Shown here in pieces: positions 8,269 to 10,814 of a stretch of DNA of 10,814 bases (positions are counted from its first letter, which is position 1; the number at the start of each line of letters is the position of its first letter). Made by a program: the position numbers and the translations under genes. Under the pieces are notes generated by a model. The model saw only the letters and a list, made by a program, of their open reading frames with translations. It was not told the DNA's origin and did no database searches. Origin of the DNA: Actinomycetales bacterium (GTDB taxonomy: Bacteria > Actinomycetota > Actinomycetes > Actinomycetales > Dermabacteraceae); the NCBI GenBank assembly GCA_012799425.1, contig JAAZLF010000005.1, positions 1 through 10,814 on the forward strand, read 5' to 3'.

Positions 8269-8274
8269 AGGATA
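8269..8274 (-). promoter_or_regulatory. Candidate -10 of the erpA-like gene
   Basis: Reads TATCCT on the - strand (TAnnnT). Transcription would begin near 8262, giving a leader of about 23 bases that contains the AGGAGG. No clear -35 hexamer is visible. Confidence 0.4.
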
Positions 8275-8328
8275 CGCCTCGCAGGCGCGGAACGGGGGAC
8301 CGAGGTCTCCGCGATCCGTCTCACCCGC

Positions 8329-8348
8329 CGGCGGGGCCGTCCCCGCCG
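8329..8348 (-). terminator. Hairpin after the small membrane protein gene
   Basis: CGGCGGGG (8329-8336) pairs perfectly with CCCCGCCG (8341-8348) around CCGT. It lies about 10 bases past the stop of the gene at 8358, as expected for the end of the dipeptidase operon. There is no U-tract. Confidence 0.5.
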
Positions 8349-8357
8349 ATCCTGGGC

Positions 8358-8627
8358 TCAGAGCACTCCGCGGAAGAGCGCCAGCAGGATCACTCCCCCG
8401 TATCCCATGACGACTCCGGCGACCGCTCCGGTGGCGCCGTCGCGGTCGCGGCCGGAGAAGACCATCGAGGCGGCGATCACGATCACCGCGATCACCGCGA
8501 GCAGGCCCCACCACACGAAGAAGTAACCGGCGAAGAATCCGACGATGATCCCGAGCAGCAGCATCGGGACCATCAGCGGGGAGATCGGGGTGTGCCCGCC
8601 TCCGCCGTCGTCCGCGGACCTGTTCAT
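8358..8627 (-). CDS. Small three-helix membrane protein, function unknown
   Basis: 89 residues. The polar N-terminus has a Gly run (8-11). Three hydrophobic segments follow at about 17-37, 39-57 and 66-85, with a single charged turn (GRDRDG, 59-64) between the second and third. I see no Cys, His-rich or enzyme motif, and no family I can name. The start is well set: its ATG overlaps the dipeptidase stop (ATGA, 8627-8624), and GGAGGTGG lies upstream inside the dipeptidase gene, so it is translated in step with that enzyme. A role tied to the dipeptidase (peptide uptake, for instance) is conceivable but unsupported by the sequence. Confidence 0.8.
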   Translation of the reverse strand: MNRSADDGGGGHTPISPLMVPMLLLGIIVGFFAGYFFVWWGLLAVIAVIVIAASMVFSGRDRDGATGAVAGVVMGYGGVILLALFRGVL

Positions 8628-10039
8628 GCCGCTCCACCTCCCAGCGCGCCGGCGCTGCGCAGCAGGAGAGCCTCGGCGAGGCAGACCTTCGCGAACTCCC
8701 CCAGGTGGAGCGACTCGTCGACCCCGTGCGCTCGGGACTCGGGATCCTCCACGCCGGTGACGAGGACCTCGGCCTCGGGGAACACCTCGAGCAGATCAGC
8801 GATGAAGGGGATCGATCCGCCCAGCCCTGTGTCCACCGCCGGCGTGTCCCAGGCGCGGTGGAAGGCACGGCGCGCCAGGTCCATGGCCGGCGAGGCCCGG
8901 CGGGCGCTGTAGGGCTTGCCCCGCTCGCCCCGATGCACCGTGACCTGCGCGGTGGCAGGGGCGTGGCTCTCGAGATGGGCGACCAGCGCCTCCATCGCCG
9001 AGTCCGGGTCCTCGCCCGGAGGGATCCGGAGGGAGACCTTGGCCCGTGAGACGGGCACCAGGGTGTTCGAGGCATCGCGCACGGCCGGCGCGTCGATCCC
9101 GATCACGGACAGCGCGGGACGGGTCCACAGCCGCGCGGTCAGCGGGCCGCTGCCGGAGAGCTCGAGGCCCTCGCTCACCCCGGCGTCGCGCCGGTAGTCC
9201 TCCTCGTCCATCTCGACGGAAGGATCGTCCGCGCGGATCAGCCCCTCGACGGCGACCTCGCCGTTCTCATCGTGCAGTGTGGCCAGCAGCCGGGAGAGCT
9301 GGGTGAGCGCGTCAAGCACGGGGCCGCCGAAGAGGCCGGAGTGCACGGCGTGGTCCAGCGCCCGCACTTCGACGACCACGTCCACCACGCCGCGGAGGCT
9401 GGTGGTCAGAGCCGGGGTGCCGACCGCCCAGTTCGCGGAGTCGGCGACGATGATGAGGTCGGCGGCGAGCCGGTCGCGGTAGGTCTCGATGAAGGGACGG
9501 AAGGTCGGGGAGCCGGCCTCCTCCTCGCCCTCCACGAACACCGTCACGCCGATCCCGTCCGCAGCGAGCTCCTCACCGACCAGGCGCAGTGCGGTCACGT
9601 GAGCCATCACTCCGGCCTTGTCGTCGGCGGCGCCGCGCCCGTAGAGGCGACCGTCCCTCTCGACGGGCTCGAACGGCGCGCTGGTCCACTCCTCGAGGTC
9701 CCCGGTGGGCTGGACGTCATGGTGGGCGTAGAGCAGGACGGTGGGCCGACCCTCCGCCGCCGGGGCGCGGCCGATCACGGCGGGGCTGCCGCCGTCGACG
9801 GACTCGATGCTCACCTCGGCCATGCCGGCACCGCGCAACAGCTGGGCGACAGCCTCGGCGCTGCGGTGCACCGGCTCGTGGTCGTACCCGTCGAAGGCGA
9901 TCGACGGGATGCGCACGAGGTCCTTCAGGTCCTCGACCGCGGCGGGCAGCAGCGGCGCGAGCCGTGCACGCAGCGCCTCCACCTCCTCGGCATCGCCGAG
10001 TGGCGCGGGGGGCTGCTGTGAGGGGTCATCAGTGGTCAT
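8624..10039 (-). CDS. M20 family metallopeptidase (dipeptidase)
   Basis: 471 residues from the chosen ATG. Di-zinc M20 signatures are present in order: H106 and D108 in YAHHDVQP, the bridging D139 in GRGAADDK, general base E173 and ligand E174 in GEEEAGS, D200 in IIVADS, and H438 in SRAHGVDES. The inserted dimerisation domain begins after about 215 and contains [11 protein letters not shown] with H233, the His that in relatives reaches across the dimer to the other active site. The length and motif set match cytosolic dipeptidases of the PepV/CNDP-like group; the exact substrate is not readable. There is no signal peptide, so it acts in the cytosol. I took the ATG at 10039; the frame continues upstream to a GTG at 10090, but the extra residues are unlike the family. 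There is no Shine-Dalgarno before the ATG, and TACCGT lies 7 bases upstream, suggesting a leaderless mRNA. Confidence 0.9.
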   Translation of the reverse strand: MTTDDPSQQPPAPLGDAEEVEALRARLAPLLPAAVEDLKDLVRIPSIAFDGYDHEPVHRSAEAVAQLLRGAGMAEVSIESVDGGSPAVIGRAPAAEGRPTVLLYAHHDVQPTGDLEEWTSAPFEPVERDGRLYGRGAADDKAGVMAHVTALRLVGEELAADGIGVTVFVEGEEEAGSPTFRPFIETYRDRLAADLIIVADSANWAVGTPALTTSLRGVVDVVVEVRALDHAVHSGLFGGPVLDALTQLSRLLATLHDENGEVAVEGLIRADDPSVEMDEEDYRRDAGVSEGLELSGSGPLTARLWTRPALSVIGIDAPAVRDASNTLVPVSRAKVSLRIPPGEDPDSAMEALVAHLESHAPATAQVTVHRGERGKPYSARRASPAMDLARRAFHRAWDTPAVDTGLGGSIPFIADLLEVFPEAEVLVTGVEDPESRAHGVDESLHLGEFAKVCLAEALLLRSAGALGGGAA

Positions 10040-10046
10040 GACCGTC

Positions 10047-10052
10047 ACGGTA
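10047..10052 (-). promoter_or_regulatory. Candidate -10 of the dipeptidase operon, leaderless
   Basis: TACCGT on the - strand fits TAnnnT and ends 7 bases before the ATG at 10039, so transcription would start at or next to the A of the start codon. The -35 is not recognisable. Confidence 0.35.
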
Positions 10053-10073
10053 CCGCCGCCGCGCGCCCACCGG

Positions 10074-10099
10074 TCCTCGGCGCGACGCACGTCCGAGGA
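10074..10099. promoter_or_regulatory. Inverted repeat between divergent promoters
   Basis: TCCTCGG (10074-10080) and CCGAGGA (10093-10099) are perfect 7-base arms spaced 12 bases apart, about two helical turns from arm to arm. It sits in the 125-base interval between the dipeptidase and DUF3043 genes and could serve both. The GC-rich arms raise the chance of coincidence. Confidence 0.3.
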
Positions 10100-10152
10100 T
10101 GTGACGGCTCACGTCGGATCCGGCGCTCGACGAACCCCCAGGGCATTTCGCC

Positions 10153-10158
10153 TAGACT
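10153..10158 (+). promoter_or_regulatory. Candidate -10 of the DUF3043 gene, leaderless
   Basis: TAGACT lies with exactly 6 bases between it and the GTG at 10165, so transcription would begin at the start codon. There is no Shine-Dalgarno, consistent with a leaderless message. TCGACG at 10127-10132 resembles a -35, but its 20-base spacing is long. Confidence 0.5.
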
Positions 10159-10164
10159 GCCCTG

Positions 10165-10758
10165 GTGATCTTCCGCAAGTCTGAGCCCCCGAAGACCCCT
10201 GAGCCCGAGACGCAGCATGCGCGCCCCGGCTCCAAGGGACGCCCGACACGCACCCGCAAGGAGGCCGAGGCGGCACGCCGCCGGCCGCTGGTGGTCGACG
10301 ACCGCAAGGAGGCCCGCCGCCGCGACCGCGAGAGGGCGAGCCAGGAGCGGATGGAGGCCCAGCAGGCGGTGATGACCGGTGATGAGAAGAAGATGCCGCT
10401 GCAGCATCGCGGTCCTCAGCGCAGCTACGTGCGCGACGTGGTCGACTCGCGGCGCAACATCGCCGAGCTCTTCTTCCCGCTCGCGCTGGTCTGCATGCTC
10501 GTCGCGCTGATCCTGCCGCTGATCCGCCCGGACCTCACCACGCTGCTGAGCACAGGCATGATCATCGTGCTGTGGGGCGGCATCGCGATGTGCGTGATCG
10601 ATGGGTTCTTCCTGCGCAAGCGCCTGCGCCGTCAGCTCACCGAGCGCTTCGGCGAGGTGCAGCAGGGCCTGGTCGGGTACGGCATCATGCGCGCGATCCA
10701 GATCCGCCGCTTCCGGCTCCCCCGGCCGCAGATCAAGCACGGCGAGACGCCGCGCTGA
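10165..10758 (+). CDS. DUF3043 domain membrane protein
   Basis: 197 residues, matching the usual DUF3043 plan. A long basic, charged cytosolic region has the recognisable GRPTRTRKEAEAARRRPLV stretch (25-43), then an Arg/Glu-rich probable helix (46-67), a TGDE box (71-74) and RGPQRSYVRDVVDSR (82-96). After these come two membrane helices (about 100-120 and 125-146) and a basic C-terminal tail. The family is widespread in actinobacteria and its function is not established. The GTG at 10165 is the only sensible start: the family's N-terminus begins here and a -10-like TAGACT lies just upstream. It is divergent from the dipeptidase. Confidence 0.88.
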   Translation: MIFRKSEPPKTPEPETQHARPGSKGRPTRTRKEAEAARRRPLVVDDRKEARRRDRERASQERMEAQQAVMTGDEKKMPLQHRGPQRSYVRDVVDSRRNIAELFFPLALVCMLVALILPLIRPDLTTLLSTGMIIVLWGGIAMCVIDGFFLRKRLRRQLTERFGEVQQGLVGYGIMRAIQIRRFRLPRPQIKHGETPR

Positions 10759-10770
10759 GCGGGCCCGCTC
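10757..10770. terminator. Short palindrome at the end of the DUF3043 gene
   Basis: GAGCGGGCCCGCTC is a perfect 14-base palindrome that starts inside the stop codon of the DUF3043 gene. It can form only a 5-bp stem with a 4-base loop, so it is a weak terminator on its own. A second GGGCCCGCC-containing segment at 10798-10811 may be the left arm of a stronger hairpin continuing past the window. Confidence 0.3.
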
Positions 10771-10814
10771 CCGCCCCGGCGAGCCTCAGCTGAGCATCGG
10801 GCCCGCCACGGAGA

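Noticed and set aside
10040..10090. Longer dipeptidase start at a GTG
   Set aside because: The added residues are Arg/Gly-rich and there is no ribosome binding site. The start at 10039 fits the family better.
10100..10113. CRP/GlxR-like site (TGTGA ... TCACG) upstream of the DUF3043 gene
   Set aside because: The half-sites are 4 bases apart instead of the 6 required by this family, so it is probably chance.
10786..10814. Possible C-terminus of a - strand gene (frame ending AGPMLS then TGA)
   Set aside because: Too short to judge. The same bases include the 14-mer found in the erpA terminator, so a hairpin arm is the better reading.

Overview
The window comes from a GC-rich actinobacterium, probably a member of the Micrococcales. 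A Dermabacteraceae/Brachybacterium-like organism is my best guess, from overall protein style only. The evidence is an actinobacterial-type respiratory gene set: three-helix Rieske protein, QcrB with a long C-terminal tail, membrane-anchored di-heme QcrC, lipoprotein CtaC and the actinobacterial subunit IV CtaF. GTG starts, 4-base gene overlaps and probable leaderless transcripts also fit.

Layout. (1) Positions 1-3233, + strand: the 3' end of qcrC, then qcrA and qcrB, which together make the cytochrome bc1 (bcc) complex. A perfect hairpin terminator follows at 3262-3290. (2) Positions 3291-4428: a gap between two convergent respiratory operons. It holds one 92-residue uncharacterised gene (- strand) and about 770 bases without a recognisable gene, but with an inverted repeat over a promoter-like -10, a very strong hairpin, and a second hairpin that competes with it. 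(3) Positions 4429-7494, - strand: ctaC-ctaD-ctaF, the aa3 cytochrome c oxidase subunits II, I and IV. A 385-base upstream region carries a candidate promoter, an inverted repeat and a tandem 11-base repeat. (4) Positions 7880-8239, - strand: an ErpA/IscA-type iron-sulfur carrier with its own promoter and a strong terminator. (5) Positions 8358-10039, - strand: an M20 dipeptidase overlapping a small three-helix membrane protein by 4 bases. (6) Positions 10165-10758, + strand: a DUF3043 membrane protein divergent from the dipeptidase, apparently leaderless.

How the genes work together. QcrCAB oxidises menaquinol and passes electrons through QcrC's own hemes, with no soluble cytochrome c needed, to the CuA centre of CtaC and then to heme a/a3-CuB in CtaD. 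In actinobacteria this is the bcc-aa3 supercomplex. Subunit III (ctaE) is not in the window and usually lies just upstream of qcrC. The ErpA-like protein could plausibly supply Fe-S clusters, the Rieske cluster among them, but that is inference. I found no mobile element, CRISPR array, tRNA, rRNA or defence-type system. The coding content is ordinary; the items worth a second look are the non-coding structures and the orphan 92-residue gene.
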